From contig CALKIP010000213.1 in NCBI GenBank assembly GCA_937995995.1, positions 1 to 9,230 on the forward strand: a stretch of DNA of 9,230 nt, given 5' to 3'. Below are positions 1 through 6,459 of the stretch, in pieces; position 1 is the first letter of the stretch, and every line of letters starts with the position of its first letter. Below the pieces are notes generated by a model. That model saw nothing but the letters and a program-made list of their open reading frames with translations. It was not told where the DNA came from and made no database searches. This DNA comes from an uncultured bacterium. GTDB taxonomy: Bacteria; Gemmatimonadota; Gemmatimonadetes; Longimicrobiales; RSA9. Both the position numbers and the translations under genes were made by a program.

Positions 1-72
1 GACACCGCACGCTTGCCCTCACCCGTTGCCGCGCCGAAGATTACGGTGGAATCCCCCAGCACACCGAGAATT

Positions 73-77
73 GGAGG
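73..77 (+). promoter_or_regulatory. Ribosome binding site of the M20 amidohydrolase
   Basis: GGAGG sits five bases before the ATG at 83. It decides the start in favour of the shorter reading, which begins directly with a signal peptide. No comparable site precedes the in-frame ATG at 26. The 72 bases before it hold no promoter or gene that I can recognise. Confidence 0.75.
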
Positions 78-82
78 CGACG

Positions 83-1525
83 ATGCGTGACTGGAAGCCC
101 GGTATTCACTGGGTTTTGTGTCTTGGCCTACTGATCCCCACGCCGCTAGCGGCACAAGAGCTTGCCGAGCGGATCGTCGGGTCGATCGAAGAGGCACGTG
201 CGGAGTACGAAGCGCTGGCCGGCGAGATCTGGTCGCTCGCCGAACTCGGCTATCAGGAGCACCGGAGCTCGGCGCTGCTGCAGGAACGGCTGAGGAGCGC
301 AGGCTTCGAGGTCGAGTCCGGCGTCGCCGGCATCCCCACCGCTTTCGTTGCGAGCTACGGCCAGGGTGAGCCGGTGATCGCGATCCTGGCCGAGTTCGAT
401 GCGCTCCCCGGACTCTCACAGGCCGCCGTACCGGAGCGGCAGCCGATCGCGGATGGCCATGCGGGTCACGCCTGCGGCCACCACCTCTTCGGCACCGCTT
501 CGACGGCGGCCGCGATCGCCGTCCGCGAATGGCTGGAGGAGAGCGGTCGTTCCGGGACCGTCCGCCTCTACGGCACGCCCGCCGAGGAAGGCGGCGGCGG
601 CAAGATCTACATGGTCCGCGCCGGCCTCTTCGATGACGTCGATGTCGTGCTGCACTGGCACCCGTCGAGTGCGAACGACGCGAGCCCTTCCACTTCGCTG
701 GCGAACATCTCGGCCAAGTTCCGCTTCACGGGCATCGCCGCGCACGCCGCCTCGGCTCCGCACCGCGGACGCTCGGCGCTGGATGGCGTGGAGGCGATGA
801 ACTACATGGCCAACCTGATGCGAGAGCACGTGCCGCAGGAGACGCGCATCCACTACGCCATCACGCGTGGCGGCGAGGCGCCGAACGTGGTGCCGGACTT
901 CGCCGAGGTCTACTACTACGTGCGCCATCCGGATGCGGCCACGCTCCAGGGCATCTGGGAGCGGCTGGTGAAGGCGGCCGAGGGCGCGGCGCTCGGCACC
1001 GGCACGAGCGTGGAGTACGAGATCGTGAACGGCGTCTACAACATCCTGCCGAACGAGACGCTCGCCCGCATCATGGACGAGAATCTCCGGCGTGTGGGCG
1101 GGATCACCTACACACCCGAGGAGCGGGCCTTCGCGGAGCGGATCGCGGCCACGCTGGGCGAGGCGCGTGCGCCGATCGAGAGCGCTGGAGAGATCCAGCC
1201 GTTCGATCCGGACGCTCGGGGCGGCGCCTCGACCGATGTGGGCGATGTGAGCTGGGTCGCGCTGACCGTCGGCCTCGGCACCGCGACCTGGGTCCCGGGC
1301 ACCGCCGGGCATAGCTGGCAAGCCGTGGCCGCCGGCGGCACGAGCATCGGCACGAAGGGGATGATGGTCGCCGCGAAGACACTCGCGCTCACTGCGATGG
1401 ATCTATTCGCCTCGCCGTCGCGTATCACGGCCGCGTGGCGCGAGTTGGAGGAGCGACGAGGCGCCGATTTCGAGTACCGGCCCCTGGTCGGCGACAGGTC
1501 GCCGCCACTGGATTACCGGAAGTAG
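83..1525 (+). CDS. Exported AbgB-like M20 family amidohydrolase
   Basis: This is a zinc-type M20 (subfamily D) amidohydrolase of 480 residues, about the length of E. coli AbgB (p-aminobenzoyl-glutamate hydrolase subunit B). Family hallmarks in order are AEFDALPGL (103-111), the metal-site block GHACGHH (128-134), PAEEGGGGK with the catalytic and metal glutamates (166-174), HWHP (191-194), the AAHAASAPHRGRSALD dimerisation segment (219-234), STDVGDVSW (383-391) and GTAGHSW (406-412). Unlike cytoplasmic AbgB it starts with a signal peptide: a positive N-terminus, a hydrophobic core and a likely cleavage site LAA|QE after residue 24, so it should act in the periplasm or outside. The ATG at 83 was chosen over the in-frame ATG at 26 because GGAGG lies five bases upstream and the longer N-terminus spoils the signal peptide. 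The substrate is unknown; an N-acyl or aryl-amide bond of an amino acid is the family expectation. It may be co-transcribed with the methyltransferase 23 bases downstream. Confidence 0.93.
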   Translation: MRDWKPGIHWVLCLGLLIPTPLAAQELAERIVGSIEEARAEYEALAGEIWSLAELGYQEHRSSALLQERLRSAGFEVESGVAGIPTAFVASYGQGEPVIAILAEFDALPGLSQAAVPERQPIADGHAGHACGHHLFGTASTAAAIAVREWLEESGRSGTVRLYGTPAEEGGGGKIYMVRAGLFDDVDVVLHWHPSSANDASPSTSLANISAKFRFTGIAAHAASAPHRGRSALDGVEAMNYMANLMREHVPQETRIHYAITRGGEAPNVVPDFAEVYYYVRHPDAATLQGIWERLVKAAEGAALGTGTSVEYEIVNGVYNILPNETLARIMDENLRRVGGITYTPEERAFAERIAATLGEARAPIESAGEIQPFDPDARGGASTDVGDVSWVALTVGLGTATWVPGTAGHSWQAVAAGGTSIGTKGMMVAAKTLALTAMDLFASPSRITAAWRELEERRGADFEYRPLVGDRSPPLDYRK

Positions 1526-1548
1526 ACGGGCAACCGAGCCATACGATC

Positions 1549-2235
1549 ATGGGCGAGCGGGAGAGCTACTGGGAGCAGCCGGACGTGGTCGCGCGATTCG
1601 CCGAGCGCGAGCCGGACCTTCGGCTGCTCGACCTCATCGAGGACTTCGAGCGGCCCGCGGAGGTACGGGTCCTCGACGTCGGGTGCGCGGGTGGCCGCAA
1701 CACGGTTCTCCTGGCCCGGCGCGGCTTCGATGTGTATGCGGTCGACTCGTCCTCCGCCATGGTCGAGGAGACACGCGAGAGGGTAGCGGCCGTGCTGGGG
1801 CGGACCGAGGCCGAGTCGCGCGTCGTGATGGGGCGGATGGACGACCTCTCCCGCTTCCCGCCGGGCAGCTTCGACCTCGTCATCGCGATCGGTGTGCTTC
1901 ACAACGCGAACTCCTGGACGGAGTGGACGCGTGCCGCGGACGAATGCACCCGCGTGCTGCGGCCCGGGGGTCGCCTGCTCGTGTCTCATTTCTCCCCGGA
2001 AACGGACCTGACGGGCCGCGGCGTGCGGCCCGTGGCGGGTGAGCGCCACATCTTCGAAGGGCTGCCGGCCGGGCGCGCGACGCTGCTGCACCCGGAGGAG
2101 CTGGACGCGGAGTTCGCACGACGGGGCCTCGCCCCCGAGGTGCCGACCACGACCGGTACCACCCTGACCGATGTCGGGCGGCGCGTGTCGGTGAACGGGC
2201 TCTACCGCGTTCCGGAGCCCGGATACCCCAGCTAG
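1549..2235 (+). CDS. Class I SAM-dependent methyltransferase (Methyltransf_11/25 type)
   Basis: This 228-residue protein has the standard Rossmann-like methyltransferase core. Motif I, the AdoMet glycine loop, is VLDVGCAGG (41-49). The acidic residue that binds the ribose hydroxyls is D66 in VYAVDSSSA. MDDL (97-100) matches the adenine-contacting segment, SFDLVIAIGVLHNA (107-120) is motif II, and VLRPGGRLLVSHF (136-148) is motif III. It is expected to be a soluble cytoplasmic enzyme. The acceptor cannot be read from the sequence; small molecules are the usual substrates of this superfamily. The ATG at 1549 was chosen because homologous sequence begins with MGERESYW and the upstream frame overlaps the M20 gene. 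I see no strong Shine-Dalgarno sequence, so coupling to the M20 gene ending 23 bases upstream is plausible. The function is open beyond the fold. Confidence 0.88.
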   Translation: MGERESYWEQPDVVARFAEREPDLRLLDLIEDFERPAEVRVLDVGCAGGRNTVLLARRGFDVYAVDSSSAMVEETRERVAAVLGRTEAESRVVMGRMDDLSRFPPGSFDLVIAIGVLHNANSWTEWTRAADECTRVLRPGGRLLVSHFSPETDLTGRGVRPVAGERHIFEGLPAGRATLLHPEELDAEFARRGLAPEVPTTTGTTLTDVGRRVSVNGLYRVPEPGYPS

Positions 2236-2253
2236 GGCGGTCGTCGCAACGGC

Positions 2254-2284
2254 CCGACTCCGAGCCCGAAGCATACGGAGTCGG
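2254..2284. repeat. Inverted repeat, 9-bp perfect stem, 13-base loop
   Basis: CCGACTCCG (2254-2262) and CGGAGTCGG (2276-2284) are exact reverse complements separated by 13 bases. The hairpin starts 18 bases after the methyltransferase stop codon and could weakly terminate or stabilise that mRNA. No T tract follows, so it is not a canonical intrinsic terminator. Its right arm is the first copies of the hexamer repeat, so the pairing may be a by-product of that repeat. Confidence 0.55.
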
Positions 2285-2305
2285 AGTCGGAATCGGAGTC
2301 GGAAT
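2276..2305. repeat. Hexamer tandem repeat (CGGARTn), five copies
   Basis: Five consecutive hexamers read CGGAGT, CGGAGT, CGGAAT, CGGAGT, CGGAAT. The tract is intergenic and in no accepted reading frame. It is short and slightly degenerate, as expected of a slippage-prone simple repeat. Its role is unknown. Confidence 0.8.
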
Positions 2306-2536
2306 TGGGACGGCAGACTCCGGGTCGAGTCGCGAACCGCTCCGAACGAAATCGCCGTGAAAGGACTTCGGCCGCGCCGGCCCGAGTGTCGTACTCCGCC
2401 CGTGCGTGCCGCGCCCGTCGTCCCCAAGTGTACCCACCGTGGCCGGTTTACACGCGGCCGAAGCCACGGATCGGGCGTGAGGCCGCGTGACAACCGGGCC
2501 GTTCAATGCGTCGAGGCGGTCCTTTGCAGTAGGTTT

Positions 2537-2541
2537 GGAGG
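2537..2541 (+). promoter_or_regulatory. Ribosome binding site deciding a GTG start
   Basis: GGAGG lies four bases before the GTG at 2546 and sets the start of the lipoprotein gene. The protein read from this GTG begins directly with a lipoprotein signal peptide, which supports the choice independently. Confidence 0.78.
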
Positions 2542-2545
2542 ACGC

Positions 2546-3856
2546 GTGAAGTTCGTATTGTTACTCTTGCTGGCTCTGTCGGCGTGTGAGGATGGCGGCT
2601 CCATCCTCGGCGACGGCAGCGAGGTCGTCGAAGAGCCGACCAATCCGCCGAGCGAACAGCCTGGCGACTCCAATGGTGAAAACCCGAACACCCCGCCGTC
2701 GGAGCCCGAACCGGAGCCGGACCCGAATCCCGAACCCGAGCCGGCCCCGGAGCCTGATCCAGAGCCGGACCCGGAGCCGGATCCCGAGCCTGAGCCCGAG
2801 CCTGAACCGGACCCTGAACCGGAACCTGAACCAGAACCAGAGCCGGAACCAGAGCCTGAACCAGAACCGGAACCCTCCGTTCCGCACGGGTCCGGGATCT
2901 GGATCAGCTCGGCGGAATTGGCGAGCCTGCCGATGTCGGGTCCGGCGTGGAACAACGTCCGTTCAGAGGCCGATGGCAGTTGCGGGCGCCCCGACCTCGA
3001 GGATCAGAATCAGAGAAACAACGTCTGCATCATGGCGAAGGCACTGGTGCACGCGAGGACCGGCGAGACGCGCTATCGCAACGACGTGGTCGCTGCGCTA
3101 CGCGACATCGTCGACTCGGGTACGTACAACGAGCGGGCGCTGCCTCTGGGCCGGGAGCTGGCCGCGTACGTGATCGCCGCGGACCTGATCGACTTGCGGA
3201 GCTACGACGCGGATCTGGACCGCCGGTTCCGTAGCAAGCTGCGCGAACTACTGACGACGCGCACGACCAATGGCCCGTCGAATCTGATCCGTTGTCACGA
3301 GGACCGGCCCAACAACTGGGGCACGCACTGTGGTGCTTCGCGGGCCGCGGTCGCCGCGTACCTGGGTGACCGGGCCGAGCTGGAGCGGACCGCGCAGGTG
3401 TTCCGGGGTTGGCTCGGTGAGCGCTCCGCGTACTCCGGCTTCCGCTACGGTGATCTGCACTGGCAGTGCGATGCATCGCGACCCGTCGGGATCAACCCGG
3501 CAGGGTGCACCAGGAACGGTCGCAACATCGACGGCGTGCTGCCGGACGATCAGCGCCGTGGTGGTGGCTTCACCTGGCCGCCCCCGAAGGAGAACTACGT
3601 CTACGAGGGGCTCCAGGGCGCCCTCGCCCAGGCCGTGATCCTCTCTCGCCAGGGCTACGATGTGTGGAACTGGGGCGACCGCGCTTTGCTGCGCGCCTTC
3701 CGGTGGCTGCACGAGGAGGCGAACTTCCCTGCCGAGGGTGACGACACCTGGCAGCCGCACATCATCAACGCTGCCTACGGGACGAACTTCCCGGCTCCGG
3801 TGCCGAGCCGGCCAGGGAAGAATGTTGGCTGGACCGACTGGACGCACCGCCGCTGA
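2546..3856 (+). CDS. Surface lipoprotein with Pro-Glu linker and alginate-lyase-like domain
   Basis: This 436-residue protein has three parts. Residues 1-14 are a lipoprotein signal peptide with lipobox LSAC, so C14 is the lipidated residue. Residues 15-110 are a polar spacer ending in 29 consecutive Xaa-Pro dipeptides (53-110), mostly Glu-Pro with some Asp-Pro. Residues 111-436 form an all-helical domain resembling the alginate lyase/polysaccharide lyase alpha-toroid superfamily. Recognisable landmarks are PNNWGTH (255-261), NYVYEGLQG (350-358) and the C-terminal GWTDWTH (428-434). In PL5-type lyases the residue after the second Asn is normally the catalytic His; here it is W258, with H261 nearby. 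Six cysteines (146, 161, 250, 262, 308, 321) could form disulfides, which suits an exported protein. It likely cleaves or binds an acidic or surface polysaccharide, perhaps the product of the convergent - strand operon. The substrate and the catalytic activity are unproven. Confidence 0.85.
   Translation: MKFVLLLLLALSACEDGGSILGDGSEVVEEPTNPPSEQPGDSNGENPNTPPSEPEPEPDPNPEPEPAPEPDPEPDPEPDPEPEPEPEPDPEPEPEPEPEPEPEPEPEPEPSVPHGSGIWISSAELASLPMSGPAWNNVRSEADGSCGRPDLEDQNQRNNVCIMAKALVHARTGETRYRNDVVAALRDIVDSGTYNERALPLGRELAAYVIAADLIDLRSYDADLDRRFRSKLRELLTTRTTNGPSNLIRCHEDRPNNWGTHCGASRAAVAAYLGDRAELERTAQVFRGWLGERSAYSGFRYGDLHWQCDASRPVGINPAGCTRNGRNIDGVLPDDQRRGGGFTWPPPKENYVYEGLQGALAQAVILSRQGYDVWNWGDRALLRAFRWLHEEANFPAEGDDTWQPHIINAAYGTNFPAPVPSRPGKNVGWTDWTHRR
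2702..2875 (+). repeat. Pro-Glu/Asp dipeptide repeat coding tract (29 units)
   Basis: The tract encodes 29 Xaa-Pro dipeptides: Glu-Pro in most, Asp-Pro in five, and single Asn-Pro and Ala-Pro units. Codons vary at the third position (CCC, CCG, CCT and CCA; GAG and GAA), so the amino-acid pattern is conserved beyond what recent slippage of one hexamer would give. Poly(Glu-Pro) is stiff and extended and strongly acidic, so it probably holds the C-terminal domain away from the membrane anchor. Confidence 0.92.
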
Positions 3857-5054
3857 TCGTACGTGCGCCCGCGACCACACCGTCGAGGACGTGTTCGACC
3901 TTCTCGACGGCGTGGTTCCAGTCGAAGGATCGTTCCACGAACCGGCGCCCTGCGGTCCAGGGCGCCGGATTTTTTTCGGCCTGCTCGCAGTGTGCGATCA
4001 CGGCATCGGCGAACTGATCGACCGTCACGGCGATCTCGACCGGCGGGGCATCGCCGTCCTCGGTCCGTAGTCCGTCGGCGGCGAGCGGCGAGGCGACGAC
4101 GGGCAGTTCCATGGCGAGCGCCTCGAGTACCTTGTTCTGGATGCCGGCACCGAAACGGATCGGCGCGGCGAAGACGGTCGACTCCTCGAGGTACGGCCGG
4201 ATGTCGTCGACCGCTCCGGTCACGGTCACGCCCGGGCTGCTGCCGGCGCGGTGTAACCGCGTGGTCGGATCCCTGCCGACGATGAGCAGGCGCGTGTGCG
4301 GCCGGGCACGACGAATTCTGGGAAGCACTTCGCGGATCAGGAAAAGCGCCGCATCCGTGTTCGGCGGGTACTGCATGGCGCCGGTGAAGATCACCGTATC
4401 CCGCCCACGAGTGGCGCTGGAGCGGCTCCAGAACTCTGCATCGACGCCGTTCGGTACCACCGTGGCGTTTTCGGCGGGCCCATCGAGAAGCGAATCACGG
4501 TCGCGACTCGAAGCGAAGAAGAGATGATCCGCTCTCTGGATGAGGCTCCGCTCGGTGCGCAGGACGCGTAGGTGGTCCAGGAACAGGCCGGGCAGGTGCG
4601 TGGGGCTCGCGTGTCGCAACGCACCACGGAGGCGCACCGAGTCGGCGTCACAGATGTCGCAGAGGACGGGAAGGCCTTCCAGTGCCTCCAGTGCCGGCGT
4701 CGTCCGCTTGCCCGAGAGGATCGCCGCGTCTAAGTTCTGACCGCCCCGGAGCAACACGATGGCATCTCGTATGTGAAGAGCCGCGCGCTCGATCGGTTCG
4801 GCGTGGATCAGTGCACGGAGCTGATTACCGGCCTTTCGCCAGAAGGAGAGACCGATGCTGCTGGACTCGAAGACCAGGACTCGCCGGGTGAACGGAGCCA
4901 GGGCGGCACGGTGCTCCTCCGTGTACCTCGGTCCGACCACGGAGAGGAGCGTCACCTCGTGCCGGCATGCCAGTGTCCGGATCAGGTGGTAGTGCCGTAG
5001 GTGTCCGCTCGTGAGCGGATACGGAAACGCATTCGTAATGTAGAGGAGCCGCAT
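3765..5054 (-). CDS. GT4 glycosyltransferase, PEP-CTERM/exosortase-associated (Stp1-like) type
   Basis: This 429-residue GT-B glycosyltransferase is presumably cytoplasmic and would transfer a sugar from a nucleotide donor to a growing lipid-linked glycan. It starts MRLLYITNAFPYPLTSG. It carries CDICDADSV (132-140), VPNGVD (200-205), TGAMQYPPN (224-232), LIVGRDP (257-263), a conserved acceptor/donor loop GVTVTGAVDDIRPYL (275-289) and GAGIQNKVLEALAMELP (302-318). This set resembles the sugar transferases found in PEP-CTERM/XrtA exopolysaccharide loci (TIGR03087-like). The first Glu of the GT4 EX7E motif is replaced (A303 before E311), as I recall for that subfamily. The gene is last in the - strand operon, 85 bases after the preceding glycosyltransferase. 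Its final 30 residues (400-429) are Ser/Gly/Arg-rich low complexity and overlap the lyase gene on the other strand, so the folded enzyme probably ends near residue 395. Confidence 0.88.
   Translation of the reverse strand: MRLLYITNAFPYPLTSGHLRHYHLIRTLACRHEVTLLSVVGPRYTEEHRAALAPFTRRVLVFESSSIGLSFWRKAGNQLRALIHAEPIERAALHIRDAIVLLRGGQNLDAAILSGKRTTPALEALEGLPVLCDICDADSVRLRGALRHASPTHLPGLFLDHLRVLRTERSLIQRADHLFFASSRDRDSLLDGPAENATVVPNGVDAEFWSRSSATRGRDTVIFTGAMQYPPNTDAALFLIREVLPRIRRARPHTRLLIVGRDPTTRLHRAGSSPGVTVTGAVDDIRPYLEESTVFAAPIRFGAGIQNKVLEALAMELPVVASPLAADGLRTEDGDAPPVEIAVTVDQFADAVIAHCEQAEKNPAPWTAGRRFVERSFDWNHAVEKVEHVLDGVVAGARTISGGASSRSSQHSSLAGSAPEPGSSSRRQR
3942..3976 (+). terminator. Intrinsic terminator of the lyase gene, inside the opposing gene
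   Basis: CCGGCGCCCTG (3942-3952) pairs perfectly with CAGGGCGCCGG (3958-3968) around a five-base loop. One A and seven T residues (3970-3976) follow on the + strand. This is a textbook Rho-independent terminator for transcripts coming from the lyase lipoprotein, which ends 85 bases before the stem. On the - strand the same bases encode residues 360-371 of the glycosyltransferase (EKNPAPWTAGRR). There the A7 run precedes the stem and no T tract follows it, so the - strand operon should read through. Confidence 0.85.
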
Positions 5055-5139
5055 CGATCTCTCGCCCCGTTGCGGTTGGGTTCACACCGCGAATCGAGCC
5101 GGTCGTGCATCGGCGCGCGACCCCGTCCAGATAAGTCGA

Positions 5140-6459
5140 TCAGCCGCCGCGCGAGCCGCGTGCGACGGCGGGCGTGGCGTCGAGCTCGGCGGCTTCGGCG
5201 GGCTCCGCTGCCCCGATCGCTCGCGGACCCGTGATCATCTGAAACAGCTTTCGCGCGTTCGCGTGGAGATCGAACTCGCTCAGCACCCTCTCGCGTCCGC
5301 GTCTGCCGAACTCTTCCCGGAGTGTTCGGTCGTCGGCCATCCGCTGGAGCGCATCGGCGATTGCGGCCGCATCGCCGGGCGGAACGACGAGTCCGGTGCG
5401 CTCGTGCTCGACCAACTCGGGGATCCCGCCCACGGATGTGGCGACGACCGGAAGCGCGCACGACATCGCCTCCATGAGTGCGACCGGGATCCCTTCGAAT
5501 CTGTTGTTCACCGGTTGACTGGCGAGGACCGCGACGTCGGCGCGGCGGAGCATGCTCGCGACGGACGGGGCCGGCAGACCGCCGTGCAGGTGGACGCGCC
5601 CACGCAGCTCGGCGTGTGCGATGCACGCCTCGATCTCTCGCCGGAAGGGGCCCTCGCCGATCAGGTGGCAGCGGAAGGCCATGCCCCGCTCGTGGAGCAT
5701 CCGGCACGCCTCGATGAGGTAGGTGTGCCCCTTCGGCTCGTCCAGCGCCGCCACGCAGACGATGCGGAGCGGCCGCCCGTTCCTTGGCCGAGGCCCGGGC
5801 GAGAACGTGTCCGTGTCGACGCCGCAGTGGAGGATGTGGATCTTCGGAGCGGCCTCCGGGCCGCACTCGTCGAGCATGAGGCCGCGGTTGAACTCCGAGA
5901 CGGCGACCGCGAACGTGGCCGCCTCGACCTTGGTGTCGAGCATCCGTCGCTCGACGTGCACGTCGGAGCCGTGGCCCGTGAAGCTGAACGGGATACCGGT
6001 CAGGCGGTGGATGATCAACGCCGCTACGGTCGGGTGGGTGGCGAAGTGCGCGTGCACGTGTTCCACACCGCGTCGCTGCATCTCGTAGGCGAAACGCACG
6101 GACTTGGGGAAGATCCCGAGCGCACCGATGAAGAAGTTGGCGCTGCCCCAGGTCTTGCCCAGGACCTCGGACCAGAGGCACAGGTAGGTGCGCGGCCGGT
6201 GTCGGAGGAAATGGAGGTTCGCGCGCACGATCGGCCACGAGATGAAGGAGTGGTAGTGGGCGCGTCGCATCCAGCGCTCGGTGTCGGGGTGCAAGACGGT
6301 CTGCCGCTCACGGAGCAGTGGATAGAGCTCCACATCCACGCCCATAGACTCCATGGCGAGCATCTCATTGAGGATGAAGGTCTCCGTCAGCGTCGGGAAG
6401 CGGGACATGATGTAGGCGATCCTCATTCGCCGCGGGGACCCGGTTTCGGGATCAGGCAT
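5140..6459 (-). CDS. GT4 family glycosyltransferase (WcaL/colanic-acid type)
   Basis: This 439-residue GT-B enzyme adds a sugar to a surface polysaccharide precursor. The N-terminal acceptor half has IAYIMSRFPTLTETFI (14-29), HVHAHFATHP (134-143) and FTGHGSDVH (160-168). The C-terminal donor half has HCGVDTDTF (211-219), CVAALDEPKGHTYLIEA (235-251), HLIGEGP (265-271) and the GT4 EX7E motif with E322 and E330, followed by ALPVVATSVGGIPELV (335-350). The pattern matches the WcaL-like branch of GT4. The start at 6459 was preferred over M12 because GGAG lies seven bases upstream. The start overlaps the stop of the upstream polymerase gene by eight bases (ATGCCTGA), which implies coupled translation. 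The C-terminal 25 residues are Ala/Glu-rich and probably disordered. Donor and acceptor sugars are not determinable. Confidence 0.92.
   Translation of the reverse strand: MPDPETGSPRRMRIAYIMSRFPTLTETFILNEMLAMESMGVDVELYPLLRERQTVLHPDTERWMRRAHYHSFISWPIVRANLHFLRHRPRTYLCLWSEVLGKTWGSANFFIGALGIFPKSVRFAYEMQRRGVEHVHAHFATHPTVAALIIHRLTGIPFSFTGHGSDVHVERRMLDTKVEAATFAVAVSEFNRGLMLDECGPEAAPKIHILHCGVDTDTFSPGPRPRNGRPLRIVCVAALDEPKGHTYLIEACRMLHERGMAFRCHLIGEGPFRREIEACIAHAELRGRVHLHGGLPAPSVASMLRRADVAVLASQPVNNRFEGIPVALMEAMSCALPVVATSVGGIPELVEHERTGLVVPPGDAAAIADALQRMADDRTLREEFGRRGRERVLSEFDLHANARKLFQMITGPRAIGAAEPAEAAELDATPAVARGSRGG

Larger units (their letters stand above)
2236..2545. other. Non-coding region between methyltransferase and lyase lipoprotein
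   Basis: These 310 bases lack a convincing gene. They contain an inverted repeat and a hexamer repeat near the left end (listed separately) and the ribosome binding site of the lipoprotein at the right end. The frame of the lipoprotein is open leftward to an ATG at 2357, but that extension has no signal-peptide character and would bury the lipobox, so I treat it as non-coding. I could not identify a sigma-70 promoter with confidence, although the lipoprotein promoter most likely lies here. Confidence 0.6.

Noticed and set aside
416..1321. A 301-codon open frame on the - strand inside the M20 gene
   Set aside because: Arg/Ala/His-rich antisense shadow without motifs; the + strand M20 gene explains the sequence.
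2428..2453. GTGTA and TACAC half-sites spaced by 16 bases, a possible operator
   Set aside because: Only five bases per arm with a long spacer; easily due to chance, and no regulator gene is nearby.
1513..2493. A 326-codon open frame on the - strand across the methyltransferase
   Set aside because: Arg/Pro/Gly-rich antisense shadow; the + strand carries a complete methyltransferase with ordered motifs.
2357..2545. N-terminal extension of the lipoprotein to the ATG at 2357
   Set aside because: It would place the lipobox about 75 residues into the protein and has no signal character; the GTG at 2546 has a good ribosome binding site.
2702..2875. CRISPR or other spaced repeat array
   Set aside because: The repetition is contiguous dipeptide coding without spacers and lies in frame within a protein gene.
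2503..2955. A - strand frame encoding a long Gly-Ser repeat
   Set aside because: It is the reverse complement of the Pro-Glu coding tract. The + strand frame has a signal peptide, a ribosome binding site and a downstream domain, and the Gly-Ser frame has none.
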